Shown here piece by piece: positions 1-10,047 of a stretch of 64,000 nt of DNA. The stretch comes from Blepharisma japonicum (taxonomy: Eukaryota > Ciliophora > Heterotrichea > Heterotrichida > Blepharismidae): assembly GCA_949751835.1 (NCBI GenBank), contig CATKHK010000044.1:248001-312000 (forward strand). The letters run 5' to 3'. Made by a program: the position numbers and the translations under genes. Each line of letters starts with the position of its first letter. Within the stretch, counting starts at the first letter, position 1. The notes beneath the pieces were generated by a model, which worked only from the letters and a program-made list of their open reading frames with translations, did not search any database and was not told where the DNA came from.

Positions 1-672
1 ATTGAGAGCATAATCAAATCTAAGCAACCCCTTGTAAGCTTTCAATGTCCAATCTGTTTTACTCCCCAAATACCAGCAAATGGATACACTTTGAAATGTG
101 GCGACGTGTTTTGCAGACAATGTCTAAACATGTACATAACTGAAAAAATTAGAGGGAATGATCAATCGTCTATTAACTGCCCAGATTGCAAAAAGCCACT
201 TAATGAACAAGATATTATTTTAAATATTGAGCCACAAGTAAGCGAGCTATATGAACAAAACCGAATAAAAATGCTCTCTTTTGAATACGAAGGAGAAAAA
301 CTAATAATTTGCCCTTTCTGCCAGGAAGGCTTCACAATAAACAAAGAAGAAATTGAAAGCCGATGCCCTTTCTGTATGAAACAATTCTGCTTCAGATGCT
401 ATACCTACCATCCAAATACTAAATGCAATTTAATCATCGCAATCCAAGGCGTAACAAACTGCCCAAAATGTGGAGAAGGATTAATGAAGTTAGGAGGCTG
501 CAACTTTGTGACCTGCAGATGAAAAGACTGCCGAGGAAATACCCATTTTTGTTTCCTATGCGGCCAGCAACTTAGCATTGCTGAGCATGGGTCCCACTAC
601 GGCCGACACGGTGCATTTGGGAAATCTTGTAAAGGTTTAGAAGCTAGAAACGCTATTGCGAATTTGAAATAA
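1..672 (+). CDS. RBR-type (RING1-IBR-RING2) E3 ubiquitin ligase, 5' partial
   Basis: Transfers ubiquitin from an E2 to substrates through a RING2 cysteine thioester (known for the RBR family). Frame 1 is open from base 1, so the start lies outside the window. In order I see a RING1 (CPICF, then GDVFCRQC, then CPDCKKPL), an IBR (CPFCQEG, then CPFCMKQFCFRC) and a RING2 (CPKCGEGLMKLGGCNFVTC, then FCFLCGQ). The Cys in GGCN occupies the catalytic position. A TGA at 523-525 sits inside RING2 between CR and KDC and is read as Trp; the frame then runs to TAA at 670-672 and completes the RING2 zinc ligands. The C-terminal tail contains HGSHYGRHG, a possible extra metal-binding or substrate region. The kelch gene begins 17 bp downstream. 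Confidence 0.9.
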
Positions 673-689
673 TTTTTAATTATTATAAA

Positions 690-1646
690 ATGGAGCAAGT
701 TCCTCATTATGCAAGCTCCTTATCCTTAATTGAAGGAGATCATATATATGTGATAGGTAATTAAGAAATAGGAGGAGTAAAACCAGATGGCTCTCATTCG
801 TCTATAATTCATCGCTATACAGATACATGGACTCGCTTGATGGCTTCGAATCTTGATCTTTTTCCTCAGCGCGCAAGTCATTGCGGTTTTATTACAAATG
901 GCTGGATTTATACTTATGGAGGTCAGGAAGAATCCAAAACAACAGAAAGCAAAATATATGGGAGCTGGCTTAGAATTAACGTAGATGATTTACAATGAGA
1001 AGTTTATATCGAAGAAGGCCTATTTCCATCACGACACTCAGCCAGCTGTGTCTATAATGAAGATCTAAAATTTGCTTTAGTTTATGGAGGGCTGATTCCT
1101 CAAGATATTGTTGACGATTTACTTATTTTGAACCTTGGTATATCCTAATTAGAAAACAGAGAGTTTTCCTTACAGAGAACTACAGGAAATCACCCAAAAG
1201 TGTTTATGCATACCGCAGTTCTACATAAAAGAAATATGTATGTATTTGGAGGAATTCGAGATAATGGAGAACCTTCAGCCGAACTATTTAAGCTTTCATT
1301 AGATACTTGGGAATGGCAAAGTTTAGGGAAATTTATGGATGAAGGTGTTGAAATGAAATTTTGTGGACACTCTGCAGGGGTATGAAATGATAGAATGGTT
1401 GTCTATGGAGGCTTTGACGGTAGCAGCAAAATTTATAACCAATTCTTTGTGTATTCCTTTGAAGATAATAAATGGGGAAGAATCCATGAGAAAAAAACTC
1501 CAAGATTCTGTGGAAATATGATTGTTAAAGATAATGAAGAAATATTGCTAATTGGAGGGTACAATTTGTTGACAAGGCAGATACCTAGCCATGTAGATGT
1601 AGTCCGCATGTCAGAAATTGGGTCATTTATTGAAGTCTTTGAATAG
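690..1646 (+). CDS. Kelch-repeat beta-propeller protein
   Basis: About 308 residues after removing two 15-nt introns at 757-771 (GTAATTAAGAAATAG) and 1138-1152 (GTATATCCTAATTAG). Both introns carry in-frame stops, and removing them joins kelch repeats cleanly. Repeated blades show the YGG or FGG signature followed by aromatic residues: IYTYGGQE, LVYGGLIP, MYVFGGIRD, MVVYGGFDG and LLIGGYN. Two TGA codons are read as Trp, one in DDLQWEVY and one in GVWNDRM. The protein is a short single propeller with no BTB or catalytic domain, so it is probably a protein-binding scaffold. Its partner is unknown. The start at 690 is the first ATG after the upstream stop. A decayed kelch-like fragment also lies at 48880-49387. 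Confidence 0.85.
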
Positions 1647-1736
1647 AAACAAATTGATATATAAACTCTTAATTTAAAAGATAAATAAATGGTTGAGTTT
1701 GGTTGAAAGATGCATTTTTCTATTATAAATCAATAA

Positions 1737-2198
1737 ATGGCCCTAGCAAAAGTGCAAAAGCTTGTCGCATTTCTCCAAAGCAAGACTACCCCGCCTTTAT
1801 TCTTCGACAAGCTAATGATCCAGCATGCAAGAGTTGAAAGTGCAGAAAAAGGCCCAGATTGCACAAAACTTGTAGTCAAGCTACCTGTTTTGCAAGAATT
1901 CGGGAATACTTTTGGACCAATGCACGGCGGTGCTATTGCAACAGTTATTGATCAATTTACTACATGGGCTATTTTTGCAGCTGACCGTGATGGACGTAGA
2001 TCAGTAAGTGTTGATATATCAGTTACTTATATTTCTGCTGCTATGGTTGGAGAAGAGCTAACCGTTATTGCTGAGTGCAATAAGATTGGCAAGACATTGG
2101 CGTTTACCTCTGCTGAAATTTGGATCAGACATCGGCTTGTAGCCATGGGAAAGCATACTAAATATCTATTTGAAGATAAATTAGGTGTAGAAGAGTAA
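1737..2198 (+). CDS. Hotdog-fold acyl-CoA thioesterase (ACOT13/PaaI-like)
   Basis: A 153-residue uninterrupted ORF with the hotdog signature GPMHGGAIATVIDQFTTW followed by SVSVDISVTYISAA. This matches the 4HBT family that hydrolyses acyl-CoA to fatty acid and CoA. In this family the HGG loop and the Asp on the central helix form the active site, and both are present here. The length fits ACOT13-like enzymes, which act as homotetramers at mitochondria or in the cytosol. No clear targeting peptide is seen, although the N-terminus is lysine-rich. There is no intron and no UGA codon. The specific acyl substrate cannot be read from the sequence. Confidence 0.88.
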   Translation: MALAKVQKLVAFLQSKTTPPLFFDKLMIQHARVESAEKGPDCTKLVVKLPVLQEFGNTFGPMHGGAIATVIDQFTTWAIFAADRDGRRSVSVDISVTYISAAMVGEELTVIAECNKIGKTLAFTSAEIWIRHRLVAMGKHTKYLFEDKLGVEE

Positions 2199-2281
2199 CC
2201 ATGACTAAAAACAATTTAACGACTAATAGGCTTGATTTCTAATGAAAAACTTACAATTAATTTAATTTTTGTAAAAGAATT

Positions 2282-3382
2282 ATGGAACTTAGAAGTAAGA
2301 CTTATTAAGGAATAAAAACACCGATCATGATGCTGTGTTTTGATATGACAATGCTGTTTGCACTTTTTTTTAGCAGTGAATATTTCTCGAATTTAGAATC
2401 GATAGATACTATTTCATTCTGGATTATCACTATTCTGAAAATTTTCCTTTACACCCTAACAAGTTTGAAAAATCCTGGCTTTATCCAATACCCATTAACT
2501 AACTCAAACTTAGACAAAAATAATGCCAAAACCATCGAGCAGGCTTCTCAAGATTTTTCAATAGAAGTGAAAGAATGCCAAAAAAAATGCGGAAATCCCT
2601 CATCTGGACTATCCTTTATTGCTCTCAATGAAGAAAGTCCCCATGATTTATTAGCCAAGCCTGAAAAATGCTTGTCTACAATCCAAGACAGTGATCGACC
2701 AAAAGAGCCTCACAATAACGGAGATCAAGAGATCCATTCTTTCCCTCAAGAAATACATGAAGAAGAAATAGAAACACAACGAGACAGAGACAATGAAAGT
2801 ATCATAAAAATTGAGCCATCAGAGGATATTATCATTGTAGAAACAAGATTTTGCACTGTCTGCAATCTAGAGCAGCCTATCCGCGCAAAACATTGCAAAG
2901 AATGCAGAAGATGTGTAGCTTTGCATGACCACCACTGCCCATGGCTAGGTGTTTGTGTAGGAGAGAAAAACAGGTTTTATTTTTACTGATATCTAGTTGT
3001 CCAATGCATACAGCTGTGGTGGGCTAATATTTGGGTATAAATTATTTAGAATATTTTCAGTTTTGAATCAAGCTCTTCTGTTATATATTGGCTTATGGAG
3101 AATTGACTTAGACTTTTGCTTATGATTGTACTATTGTTTTTCACACTAATGGTTTCTTGTTTATTAGGCTTTCACAGCTATCTTGCCCTTCACAATGTAA
3201 CTACCTGGGAAATCATGTCATGAAGCAAAATTTCTTATTTAAAAAACTGGCCAGAAGGCAGTCAAAGTCCTTTTAGCAAAGGAATTTTTGGAAATTTATA
3301 CCAATACTGCTGTGAAGCACTCCCCGAAAGCTATCGAGTGTGGGAAGTGCCACGAATTGTTAAAAATAAAGAAAATATATAG
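2282..3382 (+). CDS. DHHC palmitoyltransferase (zDHHC family)
   Basis: S-acyltransferase of about 356 residues that moves palmitate from CoA to cysteines of membrane proteins. A 13-nt first exon (2282-2294) is followed by a 15-nt intron at 2295-2309 (GTAAGACTTATTAAG); a second intron lies at 3035-3049 (GTATAAATTATTTAG). The Cys-rich domain reads [20 protein letters not shown] followed by [20 protein letters not shown], containing the catalytic DHHC. Two N-terminal and two C-terminal membrane segments flank it, and a TTxE-type motif (TTWE) follows the last pair. The loop before the DHHC is long (about 120 residues), acidic and probably disordered. TGA is used as Trp in FYFWYLV, ENWLRL and MSWSK. 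The stop lies 3 bp from the stop of the opposite-strand importin gene. Confidence 0.9.
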
Positions 3383-3385
3383 TTA

Positions 3386-6300
3386 CTACCTATGCTTAGC
3401 TTTAACTATTTTTCTCACAATGGTGTTTTCTCCTGGCAGGTCGTTCACTTGTACCCTTTGGGACTGCATGATTTCAAGCAGCTGTTCTCTTCTTTGTGGG
3501 CTCAGCCCTGAGAACAGTCTTTTTACGTTTTCTTGGTTTTTTGACTTAATGGTCGCCAAAGTTCCTCTGAAATATTCGTATTCGTCTATAAGTTGTATAG
3601 GTGTATTAATTTGGCTTAATAATAAATTTGCCTCATTTTCTTCTGTTTTTGATAAAGCTTCAGCTCCGCTTTCTCCATATAAAAGTTTGGTCCCTTTGAC
3701 GATAATTTCGTTATCAAAATCGTCTTCTTCGTCAGACTTAAAAAGCTGGTCTATTAGGGCGTCCATTGCTTTGGTTTTTTCTTTTGAGCCTTTGTCCTCC
3801 ATTTTTTGGCTGAGGATTACAATTAAGGCTTCAAAAATTTGGCTTATTGATTCATTTACGTCATTTGGGAGCTCAGATAAAGAAATTATGGAGCAAAGGC
3901 CGATGACTGCTACACGCTTATCATAAGAATGCACAAAAAGAGTGGAATTATTGATGATTTGGAGCAGGATAAAGCGAAGATAAGTGATTCCAGTATCTGT
4001 TGACTGCTGGGATAGGATAGAGCAGGCTAAATTTGTATTATAGGTAAAGCCTGCCAAAATAATACCAAGAAGTCTTACTTTGAAAAAACCTTGGGATGTG
4101 CCTTGAAGATACCTTACAATTGCATTGGAAAATACTTGGTTAAGCTGATGGTCAATATATCCAGCATAGTTATAAAGAGTTAGCTGGTATAAAATCGCCC
4201 CTTCAGAGTTTATGCTTTCTCTGGTTTTTCCTTTATAAGTAGCAAACATGGCTTTTCCAGCCATATCTAAAATTACTGCCAATTTTTGAGGAAATTCTTG
4301 AAGATGGTCTTTTCCATACATTAAATATAAATTTAGTAGCTTAAATAGGCACTGTAAAGAGTTGTCTTGGCTTGCTTGAATTTCAGGCAGCTTATTGAAA
4401 ATTTCCCATTCAATATCAGTCACAATTTTTGTTTTTTTCATTATGCAGACTTCTACATTAATAATATCATCCACAAAGGAAATTTGGTTAGGAATCTGTA
4501 AATAGCTTAGAATAGGTGTCAAGTGTTTTTCAAATTCTTCTAGCTGAGCTTTTTCTATTGATGGAGAAATAATTAGTGTTCTTATCACGTTTCAGAGCTT
4601 AAGCAAAACAATTGTGTCTTTTTTCTTCCCCATAACCAAATTTTGGGTCTCAATTTGGATTTTTTTTACAACACCACCTATTAATGGGATTATTTTTCTA
4701 GCCAAAGCATCACTAAAATTCTGTGTCATTTCTACAAGTGCTTCAAAAAAGTTTTTTTCAGTCTGATTTTCAATCCCCAATATTATTTTATCAATAATAT
4801 CATCTATAAATGGTTCAAACCTGAATAAAATTTCTTCATCTTGCATCATAAATGAAAAAGTCTCGCAAGCTTGAATATTAACTGCTTTGTGGGAATTTGG
4901 AGAAATACAGCTGATTAAGAAATTCATACAAGTTTGAAAATGATGGGATCTTTCAATAAAAATACTGTCTGAATAAAAATAAAAAAATAAACAAATCCTA
5001 CTCTGGATGATCCCTGACGTGGTAGAAAATAATCTTTCCATATGATTTACCAATAAGTCTTCTAGAGAGTTCATTATATCTTTTCTACGTAATATAGAGA
5101 ATGATAGGATGCTGAGGACCATAAAGGAAGTTTCTATTTTGGTTTCCTCATCTAAGCTCATAAACGGAAAATCAGTGAAATCTCTGATTATATTATAATC
5201 CATAATCCCTTCTCTTCCTTTTCCAGATAAAATCATATCTGTTATTTGTTGCACAAAATTAGCTGTAAACGCAAGGGCTCCATCAATAGCGTCACACAGC
5301 GTTTCAAGCAGCTGGGCTGACGTCGTTTTAGTGGTTTCTGACTCTTGTCGCTCACACATATCTTGTGTGCTTGCCGCAAACTCTTCTGGGTCTGTCACAA
5401 ATAGCTCTTTATCTTTTTCATAAATTCTGATAAACTGGAAACAGACATTTACTATTAATTGTCGGTGGTATTGTGAAAAAATCGTATAAAATCGTCTTTC
5501 ATAGCCGACTTTGTGGAAGAAACTTAATGTTTCTATCATTAATTCTGTAATAAAATCCCTTGCTAAGAAAGTTTCAATTTCTGTATGTGTGGATATTGAA
5601 AGCATTGATATAATAAGCGGCTCAGTTATGCTTAGCGCGCAGGCTAAAAATGGAGAATCAGGAAGATCAGTCCCTATTACTGTTATAAGGGTGGGGAAAC
5701 TTCCTTGTTCTTCTATATTTTTTTTCTTGAAATCAATTAAATATTGGATAATTATGTTGAGGCTTTTTAAAATATTCACTTTTATATTGTTCATAGGCTT
5801 GGTGATAGGAGTTTCTGTGATATTTATAATGGAATTTTGCACCTGATAATCAGGGATTGCGAAATTAATTATATTGGAAAACAATAAAGCAATTTCGCCT
5901 TGTTCGGATATGTCTTTTATGTTTTTTGTCGACGTGACTTCAAAATGCTCCAGAATTTGTCTTAAGCTTGATGCCCAGTCTTCTAAAATATTTATCCCTT
6001 CTATAATAAGTGGCTCATTAGTGCTTTGTAGACCTGAAGAAATCATGTAAAGTCCTTTTTTGCCGACTTCTACAAGATGGGGTATCAGTATCTTTGAATA
6101 GTCTGCGGATTGGAATTGTGGCGTCATGCTACTGAAAATTGATTTTATCACCAGCAAGCTGCCTTGTATTTGGGTTCCTTCTCCACTCAGTCCGGCTATT
6201 GCTAAAGATGCAAGTCTATTTGTGAATACTCCTAGTCCATCTTCACCGAGTATAGGGTTTAATGCAAAGTTTAAGATTCCTCTTGAGCTACGATCTGTAT

Positions 6301-6613
6301 ATGGAGATATTAAGGCCTGGAAAATAGCTTCGACCAGCCAAGAGCGTGTTTCAACTGATAATTTTCCAGCTGTAATAGATTCCCTTATTGAATGGCGAAA
6401 TCTTGTAGCTGAAGCAGATCTTAGCAATTGATGAGATTCTGGAGCTTGGATTATGGCTAGTAAGCATTGCAGAAATCCTTGTGTATCTTGGCTTATGATT
6501 TTAAGCTCGTCCTCAGCTGGCTTTATTTGGTCAGGCATGCCTGAATATGTAAGTGAGAGAAGCTGTGCCACTCTGTTATAGATCTCAGACATTTTTAGTG
6601 TGTTAATATCCAT
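3386..6613 (-). CDS. Importin-beta-like karyopherin (nuclear transport receptor)
   Basis: About 1075 residues, the usual size for Ran-binding import/export receptors. An importin-beta N-terminal-like segment (roughly residues 30-105, AEDELKIISQ then SASATRFRHSIRE) is followed by all-alpha HEAT-like repeats to the end. An acidic insert (KSDEEDDFDNE) near residue 960 resembles the acidic loops of importin-9/11-type receptors. One TGA (4590s; KLWNVI) joins two long ORFs and is read as Trp. The gene would carry protein cargo through nuclear pores under RanGTP control; the cargo cannot be deduced. Which karyopherin subfamily it belongs to is uncertain, with importin 7/9/11 or exportin-like all possible. 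It is convergent with the DHHC gene with only 3 bp between stop codons. Confidence 0.75.
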
Positions 6614-6721
6614 TTTAAGGCCTCATTTATTAGCTGAAAAGAAAAAAGCCATTTACAAGTACAAATAATTAAATATTCCTATATAATTACTATTGCAAAT
6701 TTCTATTTATATTAATTTTTC

Positions 6722-7909
6722 TTAAAATGTGATGCAGCCACTGCATGCTGATCTTTTGTTTTCCCTCAGACCAGATTTTGCTTCTTTTTTAGCAATTTCA
6801 TTTGATTTGCTAGTAGAATTAGCCTGCACTTTTCTATAATCTGTAGCAGGAAGTGTAAAACTGGCCACTAGTTTTTTATCAGGAGCATGAAATGGAGACT
6901 CTTCAGCGCTACTTTCGCTGTCTGTTCTTTCTTTAGGTTTTACGTCAATAATTGGCTCAAGATTAACAATTTTATAACTTTCATTTTCAGGTTCTCTTGA
7001 ATTTTCAGGCTGTTCAGTCTCTTTGTTTTGATTTTCTGAAGATTCTTCATTAAATTTAAGTACAGCGTTTGCAATCTCAAAAGCCATGTCCATGCTTTCT
7101 CTTCGCCAATCATCAACAGGAACCGGCTCAATTTTTTTTTCTGTAGCATTTACAGGGGATTTTTTTTCTTCAAAAGCTGATGGCTTTTGATATTGCTTTT
7201 CTATAGGTGAGTCACTAAAATCTTGTGGTAAAAGTGCAGATTGGGTTGGAGTTTCAGGGTTCATGGCTTGTCTTTTGCTTGTGATAGTATTTAGCCTTTT
7301 TAGTCTTTGCATAAATTTTTCTTTTGATTTTTCTTTGTCTTTTTGACTTTTCTTATAAGCGTGCTCAGGCGACGTTTTTTCAGATTCACTTATTTTTGGC
7401 TCGTTTGAAGGTCTAGGGCTAATCACACTTGTTTCAATTGCGAATCTTTCGTCTTCATCAATAACTGCTGACACTAATTCTCCATGAATTTGTGTCATTT
7501 TCGCACTTATACACAAGAATGCATTTTTATCGGTACATTTTTTCAGTTTTACGTCACTTCTTTCAAATGGTTCCTTTGAATTTAATATTTCCGCAAGATC
7601 TATTTTTCCTCTACCATTTTTCCTTACTTTATTATCAGAAATCATCATCAGGTTGAACCTAAAATGCTTTGACAAATACAATGTGCCTTTCTTAAACATC
7701 GTCACTTGAAATTTAAACTCAGTATCAAAGTTGGCTAAGCCTAAATTTTGGTCTCATAAAACTTTATTAGAATTCTGACGCTTATCAGGACCACGCTTCA
7801 TAATTACAGCTAATTTCATTTGGCAGGGCAAGTCTATCTTTGCAAAATGAACTATAAGCTCTAAGTCATAAGCTTCTGTAACTGAGCCAATTCTTTCAAA
7901 AAGTGCCAT
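6722..7909 (-). CDS. NT-C2 domain protein with C-terminal CaaX motif
   Basis: 395 residues. The first 140 or so look like an N-terminal C2 (NT-C2) domain of the EEIG1/EHBP1 type: an IDLPCQMKLAVIMKRG strand region, LWDQNLGLANF, and a K-rich KVRKNGRGKIDLAEIL strand. The remainder is low-complexity and charged (KDKEKSKEK and many SE/EE stretches), so probably disordered. The protein ends CITF, a legal CaaX box whose final Phe favours geranylgeranylation; an upstream Cys at CSGC could also be acylated. One TGA is read as Trp (VLWDQ). The start at 7909 is 47 bp from the divergent start of the next gene. Inference: a membrane-tethered adaptor for vesicle or cytoskeletal proteins. Confidence 0.68.
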
Positions 7910-7956
7910 TTAATAAATTCTTGTATTTATTGGAATTCGTTAAAATAATTAAATCC

Positions 7957-8313
7957 ATGAATTCAGAAAATTGCAGTTTTAAAAGGAAGCTTACATTACA
8001 AGAATGCTTGCTATTTTGTGAAAAAAGAAGAAAACTAAGTGACGGTGAAAAAGTGAGGGAAAATAATTGTAAAATTATTAGGATTAATGGAAGCATATCA
8101 GGCAGGAAGAGCCAAATTATTAGTGAAAAGTTAATTAAATATAACGAAGTTATAAAAGAAATCCAAATGAAGTTTAATCTCTACAAAAATGACCAAAAAA
8201 GTCCAAAAACTAAGGATAGAGAATGCTTAATTTTGCAGAGTTCAAGACCACTTACTATTCCAATTGGGCCTAAATTTTCTATTGGAAAAAAAGTCTCTTC
8301 AAAAACGAATTAA
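7957..8313 (+). CDS. Small basic hypothetical protein
   Basis: 118 residues from the ATG at 7957. An in-frame ATG at 7903 exists but lies inside the first codons of the opposite-strand NT-C2 gene, so the later start is preferred. The protein is Lys/Arg-rich (SFKRKLTLQE, CEKRRKLSDGEK), contains a predicted helix in the middle (SEKLIKYNEVIKEIQMKF) and ends with a basic disordered tail. No domain is recognised and there are no UGA codons. The next gene starts only 23 bp after its stop. It could be a cytoskeletal or nucleic-acid-binding accessory protein, but nothing in the sequence decides. Confidence 0.55.
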   Translation: MNSENCSFKRKLTLQECLLFCEKRRKLSDGEKVRENNCKIIRINGSISGRKSQIISEKLIKYNEVIKEIQMKFNLYKNDQKSPKTKDRECLILQSSRPLTIPIGPKFSIGKKVSSKTN

Positions 8314-8336
8314 TGCAATTTGTAATAAATAATTAA

Positions 8337-8609
8337 ATGGGAACAATTTATGAGCTCTTAGTAACTGGAAACAGTCTTGCAGAAGTCACTAAAAGACTCT
8401 TTGAGAATGTCGACATTGATGGTTCTGGCTTTGTTGATGAAAACGAGCTAAAAGTAGTTTTAGCGCATGTTTATGCAGAAGCCGGGCTGGATGCTCCAAA
8501 TGATGAAGTTGTTCATGAAAAATTCAAAGACCTTGACATCGATGGAAATGGCGAAGTTTCACTGGTAGAGCTTGAAAAATACGTCAAAGAGCTTCTTGGA
8601 TTCGAATAA
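8337..8609 (+). CDS. Two-EF-hand calcium-binding protein (90 aa)
   Basis: Two complete calcium loops are visible: residues 26-37 (DIDGSGFVDENE) and residues 67-78 (DIDGNGEVSLVE). Each has D at 1, D at 3, a small residue at 5, G at 6 and E at 12. The pair therefore forms one functional EF-hand lobe. The length (90 residues) is that of an S100 or half-calmodulin-like protein. The N-terminus MGTIYE has Gly2, but position 6 is Glu, so myristoylation is uncertain. There is no intron or UGA. It is probably a calcium sensor or buffer in the cortical or ciliary calcium system; the target is unknown. Confidence 0.9.
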   Translation: MGTIYELLVTGNSLAEVTKRLFENVDIDGSGFVDENELKVVLAHVYAEAGLDAPNDEVVHEKFKDLDIDGNGEVSLVELEKYVKELLGFE

Positions 8610-8660
8610 TTTCCCAAATTATTGGAATCATAATTAACTAAAAATCATAAAAAAACTAGA

Positions 8661-9989
8661 TTAATTTAACGTAAGATAATTTCTCTGTATATCTGGATTT
8701 TTCAAGTTAGCAATTGCTTGGTTCAGCTTCACGACCCACTCTTCTTTTTGATGGACATTTTCAGCCCAAAGATGAAGCACTTTTTCTCCTATCAATAAGA
8801 AGTGATTTGACGGCTTCGGGTCATTTCCTACTTCAATTTTGGTCTCTGGATACAGCTTGATCATGCCTCTTGGTGACTTATCAGTTCTATTGATATAATA
8901 ATACAGTCCTTGGGTTCTCAATACAAATCATCTTGATCTTACGCTTTTCCAAATGGACCCTTCTTTCTTTAAAACTGCTTCGTGGATTTTTTCTCCCATA
9001 TATTCATTAGAATTCTGGATATTACAAATATGAAGCTCTGAAAGATCATAGTTTGGCATCATTAAATCGTCGCTTAAAACCATTAGCAAATAACTCGCAC
9101 AATGAAGCGCATGGTACCACTCTATAACTTCTTCCATTTTAAGGGATTGAAAAGTAAGGTCATTTGTCCTGGTCTGCAAAAATAGGGCTAAACCATTTGA
9201 CTCTGTTAAAGAAATTTCGACGTCTTCTATATTTAGCTCAAATTCAGGGTATTGACTTATATTGGACTGAAAAACCATTATTTTTCTTTCTAGTAAAACG
9301 ACCCATTTTTTGACTGATCGGCCCTTGTGTATCATTTCAAGGTGGCCTTTGGCGTGAGGGTAAGGGTAATTTAAGAGCTGAAGCCGCTTTTGACAGGCTT
9401 CGTGGATTGAGGCATCACTTACTGCTGAGGATGGAGTGATTATATCTAAAGCTTTTTCTAATAAAGTCCATTTGTGGCCATACACAGGGTGCCAGATATA
9501 GCTGTTCCCAAATAAATAAGTGCCTTCGTCGAACAGCTTTTTGATATCTTGCCTCATAACTGGGCCTTTTATTTTTGGCTGCTCTCTGGTAACTTCGTCA
9601 ATATAAAACCAATACTTGTTTAAATCATGCTTAGGGACGTTTTTCTGGCTTTCCCTTGCCCAAATTGCTTTTATATACTTAGCTTCAACCCATCAATGCC
9701 TGATTGAACTAAATAAAAGTTACTCAAAATTGTATTTCTTTGGGGTGACAACCCAAGGAGGGAGACCTATAAGCAATGAAAGATTTGCTTTTTGGTTTCC
9801 TGATTTCGAAAGAAACGAAATCTCTTCATCATTGAAATTGTCACTAAGCTTTCTTATTGGGAGATTGAAATGTATATGAACTTCTGCACAATACTGACAG
9901 AGAAATACACCAAACTGCATATTGACAGAATCAACTTCTTCTAAAGCACAATCAGCACAGTGTGAATTTTGGGATCTTATAGCGTCCAT
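8661..9989 (-). CDS. ArfGAP-PH-PH protein (centaurin-alpha/ADAP-like architecture)
   Basis: About 437 residues. An ArfGAP zinc finger lies at residues 11-34 (CADC, then FGVFLCQYCAEVH) and is followed by GNQKAN, as in the family. A 15-nt intron at 9709-9723 (minus-strand GTAACTTTTATTTAG) interrupts the domain, and removing it restores IRHWWVEAKYIKAIW, the ArfGAP continuation. A first PH domain (WVVLLERKIMVFQSN to EEVIEWYHALH) is followed by a second (RWFVLRTQGLYYYINR to HQKEEWVVKLNQAI). TGA serves as Trp at RHWW and SRWFV. ArfGAPs stimulate GTP hydrolysis on Arf GTPases; the family Arg after the zinc finger is not evident (VHIHFNLPIRKL), so activity is uncertain. Two PH domains suggest phosphoinositide-directed recruitment. 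Confidence 0.85.
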
Positions 9990-10047
9990 ATAGGCGAAAT
10001 TTATATAAAGGTGATTTAATATTGGATATAAAAATATTGTAAGCTAT

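Noticed and set aside
2455-2462. CCCTAACA, like a Blepharisma-type telomere unit
   Set aside because: A single copy inside the DHHC coding region, not repeated and not at a sequence end.
5511-6431. Plus-strand ORFs opposite the importin-like gene
   Set aside because: Shadows of the minus-strand frame, which has conserved alpha-helical repeat character.
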